DNA of 64,000 bases from [Mycobacterium] nativiensis (GCF_020172685.1 NZ_CP083986.1:3652817-3716816), one strand, 5' to 3'. Numbered from the stretch's first letter, positions 1 through 14,493 are shown. The notes: generated by a model from the sequence alone, not told the origin. Translations and numbers: made by a program.

Positions 1-734
1 CCTTGGGCCACCGAGAAGAGTCGGTTCTGCGACACCTGGGTGTTCAGCGGACTGTGCGGCGCCGTGCCGCGCGCGATGGCCCGGGCCACGTCGGTCGCCG
101 TGCGGCCCGCCCAGACCAGCGGGCTGCCGACCGTCGACCCCACCGCTCGCAGCTGGGTTCTCGGCGCCCACACCCAGTCCCCGACCGCACCCAGCACCAG
201 TTCGACAGCGCCCGGCTCGCGCCGCGGCACCCAGATGTCCTCGTCGGACGGTGGTGGACGCTGCGTCCGGTCGACCAGGACGTGCCCGATGGCCGGTGCC
301 GCCATGCCGTTGACCATCGACTGGTGTGACTTGAGGTAGAGCGCGACCCGGTTGTCGGCCAACCCCTCGATCAGGTACACCTCCCACAACGGCCGGTCGC
401 GGTCCAGTGGCTGCTGACCGAGCTGCGCGACCAGATCGTGCAACTGGCGGTCGGAGCCCGGCGACGGCACCGCGAGATGGCGCACGTGGTAGGTGATGTC
501 GAAGTCGTGGTCGTCCACCCACACCGGCCGGGCCAGACTCATGGTGACTTCACGAATCTTCTGCCGATAGCGCGGGATCTGCGGCAGCCGCTGCTCCACG
601 GTGGCCAACAGCTTGTCGTAACCGAGCCCGCCGCGCGGGTTGCGCAGAATGTACAGCGACTGCACGTACATCGGCGTGGTCGTGTTCTCCATCCGGTAGT
701 AGGACGCATCCGTCGCCGACAGCCGATTCACCAT
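1..734 (-). CDS. Tgs3-like WS/DGAT acyltransferase, 3' end outside window
   Basis: N-terminal 244 codons of a wax ester synthase/diacylglycerol acyltransferase family protein; the C-terminus lies beyond base 1. The product begins MVNRLSATDASYYRMEN and keeps the family's DRDRPLWEVYLIEGL block. The catalytic HHxxxDG motif is replaced by SHQSMVNG, so both the general-base histidine and the Asp appear lost. My recollection is that M. tuberculosis Tgs3 (Rv3234c) carries a similarly degenerate motif, and its position before an Rv3235-type gene and secA1 fits that synteny. The ATG at 734 is preceded by AGAAGGG. If active, it would esterify diacylglycerol or fatty alcohols at the membrane, but the altered motif makes a non-catalytic or changed role plausible. 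Confidence 0.85.
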   Translation of the reverse strand, partial: MVNRLSATDASYYRMENTTTPMYVQSLYILRNPRGGLGYDKLLATVEQRLPQIPRYRQKIREVTMSLARPVWVDDHDFDITYHVRHLAVPSPGSDRQLHDLVAQLGQQPLDRDRPLWEVYLIEGLADNRVALYLKSHQSMVNGMAAPAIGHVLVDRTQRPPPSDEDIWVPRREPGAVELVLGAVGDWVWAPRTQLRAVGSTVGSPLVWAGRTATDVARAIARGTAPHSPLNTQVSQNRLFSVAQ

Positions 735-989
735 CGCGGCCCGCCCTTCTACTGATTCGATCCGGCCAGGCGCAGTGCCGGCCGCGGACCCAGCGGTTCA
801 GCAAGCCTCGACGAAGGAGAGGCGACGCTGGGACCGCTGCATCAACCCAGAGATACTGCCGCTCACGGTAGCCCGCCACTGCGGCGCAACGCACGCGGAT
901 ACGGCCACGTCGCGATTATGCAATGATCGCCCGACACACCTGCCACTCTCCAGCAGGCCCATCCGTCGGACCGACCCTGGAGAGCTGCC
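735..989. other. Divergent intergenic region with a dispersed repeat copy
   Basis: This gap separates the tgs3-like gene (minus) from the Rv3235-type gene (plus), so it should carry both promoters. Its central part (792-848) is a copy of the 57-bp element that is tandemly repeated at 39299-39469. No other coding signal is visible. Confidence 0.6.
792..848 (+). repeat. Dispersed copy of a 57-bp palindromic element
   Basis: By hand alignment the reverse complement of this segment matches the 57-bp unit at 39413-39469 at 50 of 57 positions, so it lies in opposite orientation to those copies. The element carries partial dyad symmetry: GCGGT at one end pairs with ACCGC at the other, and an inner GCCTC pairs with GAGGC around a loop of about nine bases. 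It is in the 5' region of the tgs3-like gene. The arrangement resembles a REP or MIRU-like dispersed element rather than coding DNA. Confidence 0.7.
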
Positions 990-1520
990 GTGACCACCGA
1001 CCCGATCGCATCCGCCCGCACCGCCATCTCGCCGGTGATCGACTACGAACCCCCGGCCCGCGCATCGACACCGTGTCGGCCCGCCCCGCCGCCGGTGTCG
1101 GCGCCGCCGGCCCGGCAACACCGCGGTCATTTACCGAGACGACGGCCGGACCGGCCGTCGCGCAACGGGCTGCCGCCGCCACTGCAGTCAGCCGCGGTGT
1201 TCGCCGACGCGGCGCTGCGCCGTGTCCTGGAAATCATGGACGGGCGGCGGCCGCCCGCCCATCTGCGGCCGCTGCTGGCCGCCGGGCTGGCCGAATCGGT
1301 GCTGTCGGTGCGTCCGAGCGCGGCGAGCCGGGCCGAGCCCGCGACCCTGCAACGAGTGCGTGTTCGCCCGGCCGGGTCGGCCGAACCGGCTACCGCGGTG
1401 GAGGCGTTCGGCACCTATCGGCGCGGGCGGCGCACCCACGCGCTGGCCTGTCGCATCGAGCGCGAGCCGGTGAGCGGAACTGGCACAGCCTGGCGAATCG
1501 TCGCCCTGCACATCGGCTAG
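990..1520 (+). CDS. Rv3235-type conserved protein of unknown function
   Basis: A 176-residue protein with a low-complexity Pro/Ala/Arg-rich N-terminal half (about residues 20-65) and a conserved C-terminal half (about 68-176), containing AAVFADAALRRVLEIMDGR followed by a beta-rich stretch. This matches the actinobacterial Rv3235 family, which sits beside secA1 in mycobacteria. The start is GTG at 990, preceded by GGAGAG. No catalytic motif, signal peptide or membrane segment is seen. The gene converges on secA1. Its position suggests a link to the Sec or ribosome-associated genes, but the function is unknown. Confidence 0.75.
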   Translation: MTTDPIASARTAISPVIDYEPPARASTPCRPAPPPVSAPPARQHRGHLPRRRPDRPSRNGLPPPLQSAAVFADAALRRVLEIMDGRRPPAHLRPLLAAGLAESVLSVRPSAASRAEPATLQRVRVRPAGSAEPATAVEAFGTYRRGRRTHALACRIEREPVSGTGTAWRIVALHIG

Positions 1521-1524
1521 CGCC

Positions 1525-1558
1525 GATCGCAAGCGCGGCGAAGCCACGCGCTGGGGGT
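1525..1558 (+). repeat. Intergenic REP-like element, copy 1
   Basis: The 34-base segment beginning GATCGCAAGCGCGGCG lies between the convergent ends of the Rv3235-type gene and secA1. A second copy at 9966-9999 matches it at 28 of 34 positions and also lies between convergent gene ends. The flank continues with a CCGC/GCGG-rich stretch that could fold. Position suggests a terminator-associated or REP-like element. Confidence 0.5.
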
Positions 1559-1608
1559 ACCGCCCGCTTGCGGGGGACGGGTCGGCGCCATGGGGTGAGG
1601 AGCGGACC

Positions 1609-4374
<2,766 letters not shown>

Positions 4375-4504
4375 GGCTATGTCCCCTACTCAGTCTTCGG
4401 CATTACGAGCGCCACCCATGGTAGGTGACACCGCCACGAAGCCCGGCTTTGCCGCGGCTGAACTGTCCGGGGCGGCCAGTGCCCGCCCAGTCATACAAGC
4501 GGCG

Positions 4505-5206
4505 TCACACCAATCGGATCAGACCGTAGTCATAGGCGTGGCGGCGGTAGACCACCGACGGTTGTTCGGTCTCCTTGTCGTGGAACAGGAAGAAGTCGTG
4601 GCCGACCAGCTCCATCTCATACAAGGCGTCGTCGACCGACATCGGCGTGGCGGCGTGCTCCTTGGTGCGCACGATCCGGCCCGGCTCGTGGTCGTGCTCG
4701 TGGTCGTGTCCGGTTGCCGCCCGGTGGTCCGGCTCGGCGGTGCCGTCCCGGTCGAATGCCCCGGCGAGCTGTTCCGGGTCCAACGTGGCGGCCGCGGTCG
4801 CCGCGGCCACCGACAGCGGAGTCTTGTCGCCATAGGAGACATTGCGCCGGTCCTTACCGCGGCGCAACCGGCTCTCCAGGCGGTCCAGGGCAGCCTCAAA
4901 GGCGGCGTAGAAACTGTCGGCGCGGGCCTCACCGCGCACCACCGGTCCGCGACCGTGCACGGTGATGTCGATCTGCTGGCAGGACTTTCGCTGCCGGCGA
5001 TTGTTGGCGTGCTTGAGTTCGACGTCTAACAGACGGATGGAGCGATCCAACCGCTCCAGGCGGGCCAGCTTCTGCGCGACATAGACCCGGAAGTGATCCG
5101 GGATTTCGACATTGCGGCCCTTGACCACGATCTCGGCACGCGACTGATCTTGATTTTCGTCGAAGTCGACTGTTGTACGGCTGGTTTCCACGAATTGACT
5201 CGTCAT
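4505..5206 (-). CDS. hpf: Long-form ribosome hibernation-promoting factor
   Basis: Ribosome-associated stasis factor of 233 residues. The N-terminal S30AE/YfiA domain (about residues 10-110, with GRNVEIPDHFRVYV and the FYAAFEAALDRLESRLRR helix) binds the decoding centre. The C-terminal domain (about 180-233, with SVDDALYEMELVGHDFFLF) dimerises ribosomes in long-form HPFs. The linker has a His/Asp-rich run, GHDHEHDHEPG, which could bind metal; this is inference. I chose ATG 5206 because it has an upstream GAAAG; longer in-frame versions add residues with no family similarity. It corresponds to Rv3241c between secA1 and comF. Confidence 0.93.
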   Translation of the reverse strand: MTSQFVETSRTTVDFDENQDQSRAEIVVKGRNVEIPDHFRVYVAQKLARLERLDRSIRLLDVELKHANNRRQRKSCQQIDITVHGRGPVVRGEARADSFYAAFEAALDRLESRLRRGKDRRNVSYGDKTPLSVAAATAAATLDPEQLAGAFDRDGTAEPDHRAATGHDHEHDHEPGRIVRTKEHAATPMSVDDALYEMELVGHDFFLFHDKETEQPSVVYRRHAYDYGLIRLV

Positions 5207-5342
5207 GCTCGACACTTCTTTCCTGTCGTCTCGACCACGTGATTTCGAGATATACCCGACCCGTGCTGTCGACCGTAGCCATCGGACGGGGTACATGCCA
5301 CCGGTTTCGCGGACCCGTTGCGAGTTGGTGACCGCGGGCGCC

Positions 5343-6002
5343 TCAGGCCGCGGCGATTACCAGCGCGGCGGCCACCGGTAGGCCCGCCGATCGCAGCACC
5401 CGAACCGACTCGGCGAGGGTGGCGCCGGTGGTGACGACGTCGTCGACGAGCAGCACATCTCCGCAGCCTCCGGCGGCGGGCAGCCGGGAACCGCGCAGCA
5501 GCACCCCGCCGGAGACATTGCGTTCCCGGGCGCCGCTGCCCAGGCCGACCGAGTCGCGGGTCAGTGCCCGCATCCGCAGCGCCGCCGCCACCGTCATGCC
5601 GGGATGGCGGGCCACCGCTGCGGCCGCGATCCGCTGGATCGGGTCACCGCCGCGCCGGCGGGCAGCGCTGAGCCGGGTCGGTGCCGGAATGATCGTGAGC
5701 GGCAGGTCGAGTATCCGCCAGCACAGCAGCCGGTGCAGCGAACCGGCCAGCGCCATCGCCAGCGGCGCGATCAGGTCGGTGCGCCCGCGCTCCTTGACCG
5801 CGACGATCGCCTGGCGGCGGGCACCGGCGTAACGGCCCAGCGCGAACACCGGCACCTGCGGGTCCAGCCGCGGGCTGACCAGGACCGGATCATCCGGTGC
5901 GACGGCGAGCTGGCCGGCACAGGCGGCACACCATCGGGTGGCCGGAGCGCCGCAGCCACCGCATCGCAGCGGAAGCACCAGATCCAACCCCGCGTTGAGC
6001 AT
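5343..6002 (-). CDS. ComF-family amidophosphoribosyltransferase-like protein
   Basis: A 219-residue ComF/GntX family protein, equivalent to Rv3242c. The N-terminus has a four-cysteine zinc-ribbon (CGGCGAPATRWCAAC). The C-terminal half is a type I phosphoribosyltransferase fold with the PRPP loop VLLVDDVVTTGAT. In competent bacteria ComF acts in DNA uptake; its role in mycobacteria is not established. I placed the start at ATG 6002 (MLNAGLDLVLP), where family similarity begins. In-frame starts up to 6077 would add about 25 unsupported residues, and the ribosome-binding site at 6002 is weak, so the start is uncertain. Confidence 0.88.
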   Translation of the reverse strand: MLNAGLDLVLPLRCGGCGAPATRWCAACAGQLAVAPDDPVLVSPRLDPQVPVFALGRYAGARRQAIVAVKERGRTDLIAPLAMALAGSLHRLLCWRILDLPLTIIPAPTRLSAARRRGGDPIQRIAAAAVARHPGMTVAAALRMRALTRDSVGLGSGARERNVSGGVLLRGSRLPAAGGCGDVLLVDDVVTTGATLAESVRVLRSAGLPVAAALVIAAA

Positions 6003-6179
6003 GCCGTTGAGGCTGCCATCAGCCACCGACAACCGGCCCGCAAAACCTCTACTACGCGATGTCGTACTTCCAGTCAAGAGGCCCTTGGTCAGCGGTGAAA
6101 CTGACGCCAGACCTCAAAGCCGTGAGCTCCCTAACAGATTCGCTAATTTCACTCCTCAATACTGTTACCGTCCCCGTCC
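6003..6179 (+). promoter_or_regulatory. Divergent comF / NO-reductase promoter with inverted repeat
   Basis: The gap is AT-richer than its surroundings. TAACAG (6132-6137) and CTGTTA (6162-6167) form a perfect 6-bp inverted repeat 24 bases apart, just upstream of the qNOR start. TACTGT at 6160-6165 fits a mycobacterial -10 (TANNNT), which would put transcription start a few bases before the ATG. No Shine-Dalgarno precedes that ATG, so the message may be nearly leaderless. The regulator is unknown. Confidence 0.35.
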
Positions 6180-8516
6180 ATGACTTCCAACGCAACACAG
6201 TCGGGCACCTCCGGCACCGATTCCGGCCGCGCCGCGGCCCTGATCGGCAAGGGCTGGGCCCAGGGCGTGGCCCTGGTGATGATCTTCGGATTCCTGGTGA
6301 TGGGGATCCTGGCCTATCGCACCTACACCGCGTCGATGCCGATGCCCGACAAGGTCGTCACCGAGACCGGACAGGAGCTGTTCAGCGGCAACGACATCAC
6401 CCGCGGCCAGACGCTGTTCCAGGCCCGCGGACTGATGCAGTACGGCTCGGTCCTGGGTCACGGCGCCTACCTCGGCCCGGACTACACCGCCGAATACCTG
6501 CGCTTGGCCACCGACAACGTGGCCGGTCAGTTCGAGGCGCAGGGCGTTACCAATGTGCATGAGCGGGTGGTCGCCGAATTCCGGACGAACCGCTACAACG
6601 CCGACACCGGCACGCTGGTCTTCACCGACCCGCAGGCCCGCGCGTTCGCCGACATCCAGCGGCACTACGGCGAGTACTTCGGCGAGGCCTCCACCAAGTA
6701 CGGCCTGCTGCCGCACATGATCACCGAGCCCGGGGAGATCCGCGACCTGACCGCGTTCTTCGCCTGGACGGCCTGGGCTTCGGCGGCCGACCGACCCGGC
6801 CACGCCTACAGCTACACCAACAACTGGCCCTCGGAGCCGCGCGTCGACAACGGCCCCACCGGATCGGTCGTGGTGTGGTCGGTGCTGTCGCTGATCGCGC
6901 TGCTCGGCGGGATCGGGATCATGTTCACCGTCTACGGCCGGTGGAGCCAGAACATCGGCTGGCACGGCACCGAGACCACCAAGCTCGAGTTCCGTCAGCC
7001 CGGCGATGTGCCGCTGACCCGCTCCCAGCGTGCCGCGATCTGGATCTTCGCCGTGGTCGCGGTGCTGTTCCTGATCCAGACGCTGCTGGGCGGCGCCGTG
7101 GAGCACTACCGCGCGGACCTGTCGGAGTTCTACGGGATCGACCTCGCCAAGCTCCTGCCCTACAACCTGGCCCGCACCTGGCACCTGCAGCTGTCCCTGT
7201 TCTGGACCGCAGCGGCCTTCCTGGCCGGCGGGATCTTCCTGGTCCCGTTCATCACCCGCCGCGAGCCCGGTAAGCAGTCGGTGCTGGTCTACAGCCTGCT
7301 CGGGGCCCTCGCGGTGGTGGTCTTCGGGTCCATGACGTTCGAGGCGCTGTCGATCTTCGGCGTGATCAAGCCCGGCAGCCTGCTGTCCCAGCAGTGGGAG
7401 TTCCTGGACCTGCCCCGGCTGTTCCAGGTGCTGCTGATCGTCGGCCTGGTCCTGTGGATCTTCATCATCTGGCGCGGCATGCGCTCGAAGCTGGCCACCA
7501 CCTCGAAGATGAACCTGCCCTGGGTGTTCTTCTTCACCGGCCTGGCCATTCCGACCTTCTACGCGGTCAGCCTGCTCGCCGGCAGTGAGACGCACTTCTC
7601 GGTCGCCGACTTCTGGCGGTTCTGGATGGTGCACCTGTGGGTCGAGGACTTCCTGGAGCTGTTCACCACGGCGATGGTGGCCTACCTCTTCGTCCAGCTC
7701 GGGGTGGTGCGGGAACGCGTTGCGCTGCTGGTGATCTTCCTCGACATCATCTTGTACTCCGCCGGCGGCGTGATCGGCACCATGCACCACCTGTACTTCT
7801 CCGGCACCCCGGTGGAGCACATGGCCATGGGTGCCTTCTTCTCGGCCGCCGAGGTCATCCCGCTGACCTTCCTGACCGTGGAGGCATGGGCGTTCCTGCA
7901 GCTGGGCGCTCGCCAGGAGGCCGGCGGCGAGCACAACTTCCCCGCTCGCTGGGCGGTGATGTTCCTGGTCGCGGTCGGATTCTGGAACTTCCTGGGCGCC
8001 GGCATCTTCGGCTTCCTGATCAACCTTCCGGTGGTGTCCTACTACGAGATCGGCACCGCGCTGACGGCCAACCACGCGCACGCGGCAATGTTCGGGGTGT
8101 ACGGCATGCTCGCGGTGGCCCTGGCGATGTTCGCCTTCCGGTACGTGATCCCGGCGGACAAGTGGCCGAACAAACTGGCCCGACTCTCGTTCTGGTGCAT
8201 GAACATCGGCCTGGCCTGGATGGTGTTCGTCACCCTGCTGCCGCTGGGTGTGCTGCAGCTGTTCCACTCGGTCAACGCCGGCTACTTCGAGGCGCGGTCC
8301 CTGGGCTACATCACCCAGCCGGGCAACGCCCTGCTGGAGTGGCTGCGGCTGCCGGGCGATGCGATCCTCATCGTCGGCGGAGTGGTCCCGTTCTGCTGGA
8401 TCGCGTGGACGGCCCTGCGCAACTTCCGTTCCGGTGAGACCGTCGACGAGCTGCCCGAGCACGCGCTCTACCAGACGGTGGCCGCCTCGGAAACCGAAGC
8501 CGCGGCGAAGGGCTGA
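6180..8516 (+). CDS. norZ: Quinol-dependent nitric oxide reductase (qNOR)
   Basis: Single-subunit qNOR of 778 residues reducing two NO to N2O with electrons from the quinol pool. After one N-terminal membrane helix (about residues 32-48) comes a soluble cytochrome-c-like but heme-less domain (about 55-220). A 12-helix heme-copper-oxidase-like domain follows. Histidines expected to bind heme b, heme b3 and FeB are visible in TWHLQLSLFW (about 332), HLWVEDFLE (about 484), MHHLYFSG (about 534) and NHAHAAMFG (about 630). The Glu in HLWVE matches the conserved FeB/proton residue. The gene is followed after 6 bases by a membrane protein gene and an SPFH gene. Its neighbourhood with devRS suggests a role in NO defence. 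Confidence 0.96.
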   Translation: MTSNATQSGTSGTDSGRAAALIGKGWAQGVALVMIFGFLVMGILAYRTYTASMPMPDKVVTETGQELFSGNDITRGQTLFQARGLMQYGSVLGHGAYLGPDYTAEYLRLATDNVAGQFEAQGVTNVHERVVAEFRTNRYNADTGTLVFTDPQARAFADIQRHYGEYFGEASTKYGLLPHMITEPGEIRDLTAFFAWTAWASAADRPGHAYSYTNNWPSEPRVDNGPTGSVVVWSVLSLIALLGGIGIMFTVYGRWSQNIGWHGTETTKLEFRQPGDVPLTRSQRAAIWIFAVVAVLFLIQTLLGGAVEHYRADLSEFYGIDLAKLLPYNLARTWHLQLSLFWTAAAFLAGGIFLVPFITRREPGKQSVLVYSLLGALAVVVFGSMTFEALSIFGVIKPGSLLSQQWEFLDLPRLFQVLLIVGLVLWIFIIWRGMRSKLATTSKMNLPWVFFFTGLAIPTFYAVSLLAGSETHFSVADFWRFWMVHLWVEDFLELFTTAMVAYLFVQLGVVRERVALLVIFLDIILYSAGGVIGTMHHLYFSGTPVEHMAMGAFFSAAEVIPLTFLTVEAWAFLQLGARQEAGGEHNFPARWAVMFLVAVGFWNFLGAGIFGFLINLPVVSYYEIGTALTANHAHAAMFGVYGMLAVALAMFAFRYVIPADKWPNKLARLSFWCMNIGLAWMVFVTLLPLGVLQLFHSVNAGYFEARSLGYITQPGNALLEWLRLPGDAILIVGGVVPFCWIAWTALRNFRSGETVDELPEHALYQTVAASETEAAAKG

Positions 8517-8522
8517 TCGACG

Positions 8523-9173
8523 ATGACGATGCCGGGAGCGTGGGTGTGGCTGATGTCCGGCTATGCCCTGCTCCTGCTCGTCTTCGCCTGGGCCTTCGAC
8601 GGCATGGCCAAGCGGACCTCCGAGCGAGCCGCCCAGTGGCGCACCGGAAAGTTCTCCTACCACGAAGATCACGACGCCTGGAAGTGCCCGGAAGACCAGT
8701 GGCTCTGGCCGACCTCGTTCGACCCGGACAACCGGGTGATGCGGTATCGGGCGACGCCTTCGATCTGCAACGCCTGCCCGGTCAAAGACACCTGCACGAC
8801 GTCGCATCACGGCCGGGAGATCAGCCGGCCGGTGGACCCGTGGCCGCATTCCGAAGCGGGGCGGTTCCACCGGGGGATCGCCTGCGCGGTGGCCGGATTC
8901 GGGGTGGTCATGCCGCTGGCGACGCTGATCGCCAACCACCGGCCCGCCGACGTGCTCGTGCTGGCCGGGACGATTCTGATCGTGCTGGCCGGCGGGTCCC
9001 CACTGGTCCGTCATCTGTGGAACACTCCGTCGAACGCTCCACAGGACACCCAGCACCAGATCAGTCGGCAGGAACAGGTCGCGAACGTGGAGGCGGCCAT
9101 CGACCGGTACTCCACCCGATGGGGCGGTTTTACCGACAGCTCTTCAACAAGGAGGCAGCACGTCAATGAGTGA
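8523..9173 (+). CDS. Membrane protein with transposase-like Cys ribbon, qNOR operon
   Basis: A 216-residue protein I cannot assign to a named function. It has an N-terminal membrane helix (about 6-25), a cytoplasmic or periplasmic segment (about 30-115), and two more hydrophobic helices (about 118-136 and 142-160). The middle segment carries C55, C82-x2-C85 and C91 in WKCPEDQ and ICNACPVKDTCTTS, followed by HHGREISR. This layout closely resembles the C-terminal zinc ribbon of IS1182/IS5-type DDE transposases (Y...C..CP....CTTS..GR.I.R). There is no DDE core, so it is not a transposase. It starts 6 bases after qNOR and its stop overlaps the SPFH gene by 8 bases. A metal, heme or redox-binding accessory to qNOR is an inference. 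Confidence 0.8.
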   Translation: MTMPGAWVWLMSGYALLLLVFAWAFDGMAKRTSERAAQWRTGKFSYHEDHDAWKCPEDQWLWPTSFDPDNRVMRYRATPSICNACPVKDTCTTSHHGREISRPVDPWPHSEAGRFHRGIACAVAGFGVVMPLATLIANHRPADVLVLAGTILIVLAGGSPLVRHLWNTPSNAPQDTQHQISRQEQVANVEAAIDRYSTRWGGFTDSSSTRRQHVNE

Positions 9174-9948
9174 AGGGCTCATCACCGTCTTGGTGATCGT
9201 CATCGCGGCGCTGGCCGCGCTGGCCTACTTCTCCATCAATGTGCTGCGGGAATACGAGCGGGGCGTCGTATTCCGGGTCGGACACGCCCGACCTCTCTAC
9301 CAACCCGGGCTTCGGATCCTGATTCCTTTGGTGGACAAGATGGTTCGCGTTGACGGTCGGGTGGTGACGCTCACCATTCCCCCGCAGGAGGTGATCACCC
9401 GCGACAACGTGCCGGCCCGGGTGAACGCGGTGGTGATGTTCCAGGTCGTCGACCCGCTCAAGGCGATTCTGGCGGTCGAGAACTACGCCGTGGCCACCTC
9501 GCAGATCGCCCAGACCACGCTGCGCTCGCTGCTGGGCCGTGCCGACCTCGACACGTTGCTCGCGCACCGCGACGACCTCAACGCCGACCTGCGCACGATC
9601 ATCGACACCCAGACCGAGCCGTGGGGCGTGCAGGTGCGGGTGGTCGAGATCAAGGACGTGGAGATCCCGGAGTCCATGCAGCGCGCGATGGCCCGCGAAG
9701 CCGAGGCCGAGCGTGAGCGCCGGGCCAAGGTTATCAACGCCCGCGGTGAACTGCAGGCCTCCGAGGAACTGAGCCAGGCCGCCGAGACCCTGTCCAAGAA
9801 CCCGGCGTCGCTACAACTGCGGTACCTGCAAACCCTTTTGGAGCTCGGCGCCGACCAGAACTCGACCGTGGTGTTCCCACTGCCGGTGGACATCATCACC
9901 CCGTTCTTGGGCGGCGCGGCCGCGGCCCTGCGCGACCCCAAGCGCTAG
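9166..9948 (+). CDS. Slipin / stomatin-like SPFH membrane protein
   Basis: Prokaryotic slipin of 260 residues. It has one N-terminal membrane helix (about 5-24), then the SPFH/band-7 domain (about 25-180, with YERGVVFRVG, VPARVNAVVMFQV and IPESMQRAMAREAEAERERRAKV) and a short C-terminal helix. Slipins form oligomeric scaffolds in membrane microdomains; many are co-encoded with NfeD-type proteases, but none is visible here. It overlaps the preceding gene by 8 bases, so it is probably translationally coupled in the qNOR operon. It may organise or stabilise qNOR in the membrane, which is an inference. Confidence 0.92.
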   Translation: MSEGLITVLVIVIAALAALAYFSINVLREYERGVVFRVGHARPLYQPGLRILIPLVDKMVRVDGRVVTLTIPPQEVITRDNVPARVNAVVMFQVVDPLKAILAVENYAVATSQIAQTTLRSLLGRADLDTLLAHRDDLNADLRTIIDTQTEPWGVQVRVVEIKDVEIPESMQRAMAREAEAERERRAKVINARGELQASEELSQAAETLSKNPASLQLRYLQTLLELGADQNSTVVFPLPVDIITPFLGGAAAALRDPKR

Positions 9949-10012
9949 CGGGCGAACTGCCGGGCGATCACAAGCGCGGCGGAGCCGGGCGCAGTGGGTC
10001 GCCCGCCATCAA
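9948..10012. terminator. Convergent intergenic hairpin with REP-like element copy 2
   Basis: Arms GCGGGCGA (9948-9955) and TCGCCCGC (9999-10006) form a perfect 8-bp inverted repeat between the convergent slipin and SDR genes. The loop contains the 34-base element (9966-9999) shared with 1525-1558. Without a T-tract this resembles the stem-only terminators common in mycobacteria. Confidence 0.5.
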
Positions 10013-10783
10013 CTACCGCGCGACCATCCCGCCGTCGGCGTGGATGGTCTGGCCGGTGATGTAGCTGCCCGCATCGGAGACGAGAAGCAGTACCGGACCG
10101 ACCATTTCGTCGGGATCGGCAATCCGGTGCTGCAGGGTGGAGGCCCGCAGCGCGGCGATGAACTCCGGCGGGTTGTTGCGCACCATGTCGGTGTCGACCG
10201 GTCCGGGGGCGATGGCGTTGACCCGGATCCGCGACGACGCGAGTTCGGCCGCCATCGATCGGGTGAAGGAGACCAGTGCGGCCTTGGCGGCCGAGTACAT
10301 CGAGGTCGCCGGTGAATAGACGAAGGCGCCGGCCGACGCCACGTTGACGATTGCGGCGTGCTCGCTCTTGCGAAGATGCGGTAGCGCGGCCTGAACCAGG
10401 AATACCGGCCCCTGCAGATTGACCGCGAACGATTTGCTCAACGCCTCCGGGGTGATCTCACCCAGCGGCAGCGCGAGCGCATTGGCAGCGTTGTTGATGA
10501 TGATGTCCACGCCGCCGAACCGCTCCACCGTGGCGTCGACCAGGTGCCCGATCGCGTCGACATCACCGAGGTGGGTGGGTACACCGATAGCCTGCGCGCC
10601 GGCCTGGCGCAGTTGCTCGGCGGCACGCTCGCAGGCGTCGCTCTTGCGACTGGCCACCGCCACATTCGCTCCGGCAGCAGCCAGTCCGTGCGCAACCGAC
10701 AATCCGATGCCACGAGTGCCGCCCGTGACGATGGCGGTGCGGCCGGTCAGGTCGAACAACGCGTTGAGGGCAGACCTGTCCAC
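10013..10783 (-). CDS. SDR family oxidoreductase
   Basis: Classical short-chain dehydrogenase/reductase of 256 residues. The Rossmann cofactor motif TGGTRGIG is at 20-27, the structural NNAAN at 97-101, and the catalytic triad comprises Ser150, Tyr163 and Lys167 (YSAAK). The C-terminal [12 protein letters not shown] block is typical of FabG-like enzymes. SRKSD after beta-2 suggests NADP(H) preference. The substrate cannot be told from sequence. It is transcribed away from devR with about 170 bases between, so the two promoters share one region. The start is GTG at 10783. Confidence 0.9.
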   Translation of the reverse strand: MDRSALNALFDLTGRTAIVTGGTRGIGLSVAHGLAAAGANVAVASRKSDACERAAEQLRQAGAQAIGVPTHLGDVDAIGHLVDATVERFGGVDIIINNAANALALPLGEITPEALSKSFAVNLQGPVFLVQAALPHLRKSEHAAIVNVASAGAFVYSPATSMYSAAKAALVSFTRSMAAELASSRIRVNAIAPGPVDTDMVRNNPPEFIAALRASTLQHRIADPDEMVGPVLLLVSDAGSYITGQTIHADGGMVAR

Positions 10784-10852
10784 TGGAATCTCCTATCTCA
10801 GAGCCGAGTCGCAGGAAGCGTAGTTCACGCCCGACCAGCGACTCTTCGGCGG

Positions 10853-10872
10853 ATTGGGGCTTTGTACCCTGT
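10853..10872 (+). promoter_or_regulatory. Candidate DosR box upstream of devR
   Basis: The segment around GGGGCTTTGTACCC matches the core of the DosR consensus (GGGACTWWAGTCCC) at about 10 of 14 positions and sits about 80 bases before the devR GTG. This would fit autoregulation, known for DosR in M. tuberculosis. The match is imperfect. Confidence 0.35.
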
Positions 10873-10950
10873 GAATCCACCCGCTACGCGGCTACCGTGG
10901 GCAGTGCCTGCGTGCGCGCCGCGACGACGGCTTCGGCGAGAGGACGCGAT

Positions 10951-14371
<3,421 letters not shown>

Positions 14372-14416
14372 GACCCCGGCCCCTTTCGTCGTCACCGGCC
14401 CTGCGCCGAAGTTGGC

Positions 14417-14436
14417 TGAGCCCTCAAGTGCCCCTG
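14417..14436 (-). promoter_or_regulatory. Candidate DosR box (nitroreductase side)
   Basis: Read on the minus strand this contains GGCACTTGAGGGCT, about 9 of 14 core positions of the DosR consensus, 46-65 bases upstream of the nitroreductase GTG. It is the weakest of the three candidate boxes in this divergent region. Confidence 0.3.
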
Positions 14437-14493
14437 CCGCTTTCACGGTGCTCCCGAATCGGCCGGACCCGACAGAGCACGAAGACCTCAGCT

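Noticed and set aside
6060-6110. DosR box before the NO reductase
   Set aside because: GGCCCTTGG-type sequence near 6080 matches only a few consensus positions and lacks the GGGACT half.
6165-9056. A 963-codon open frame antisense to qNOR
   Set aside because: It mirrors the qNOR and membrane-protein genes, has a Gln/His/Arg/Gly-rich, low-complexity product typical of antisense frames in high-GC DNA, and resembles no family.
8523-9173. Transposase or insertion sequence fragment
   Set aside because: Only the ribbon resembles transposases; membrane helices flank it, no DDE core or terminal repeats exist, and it is tightly packed in an operon.
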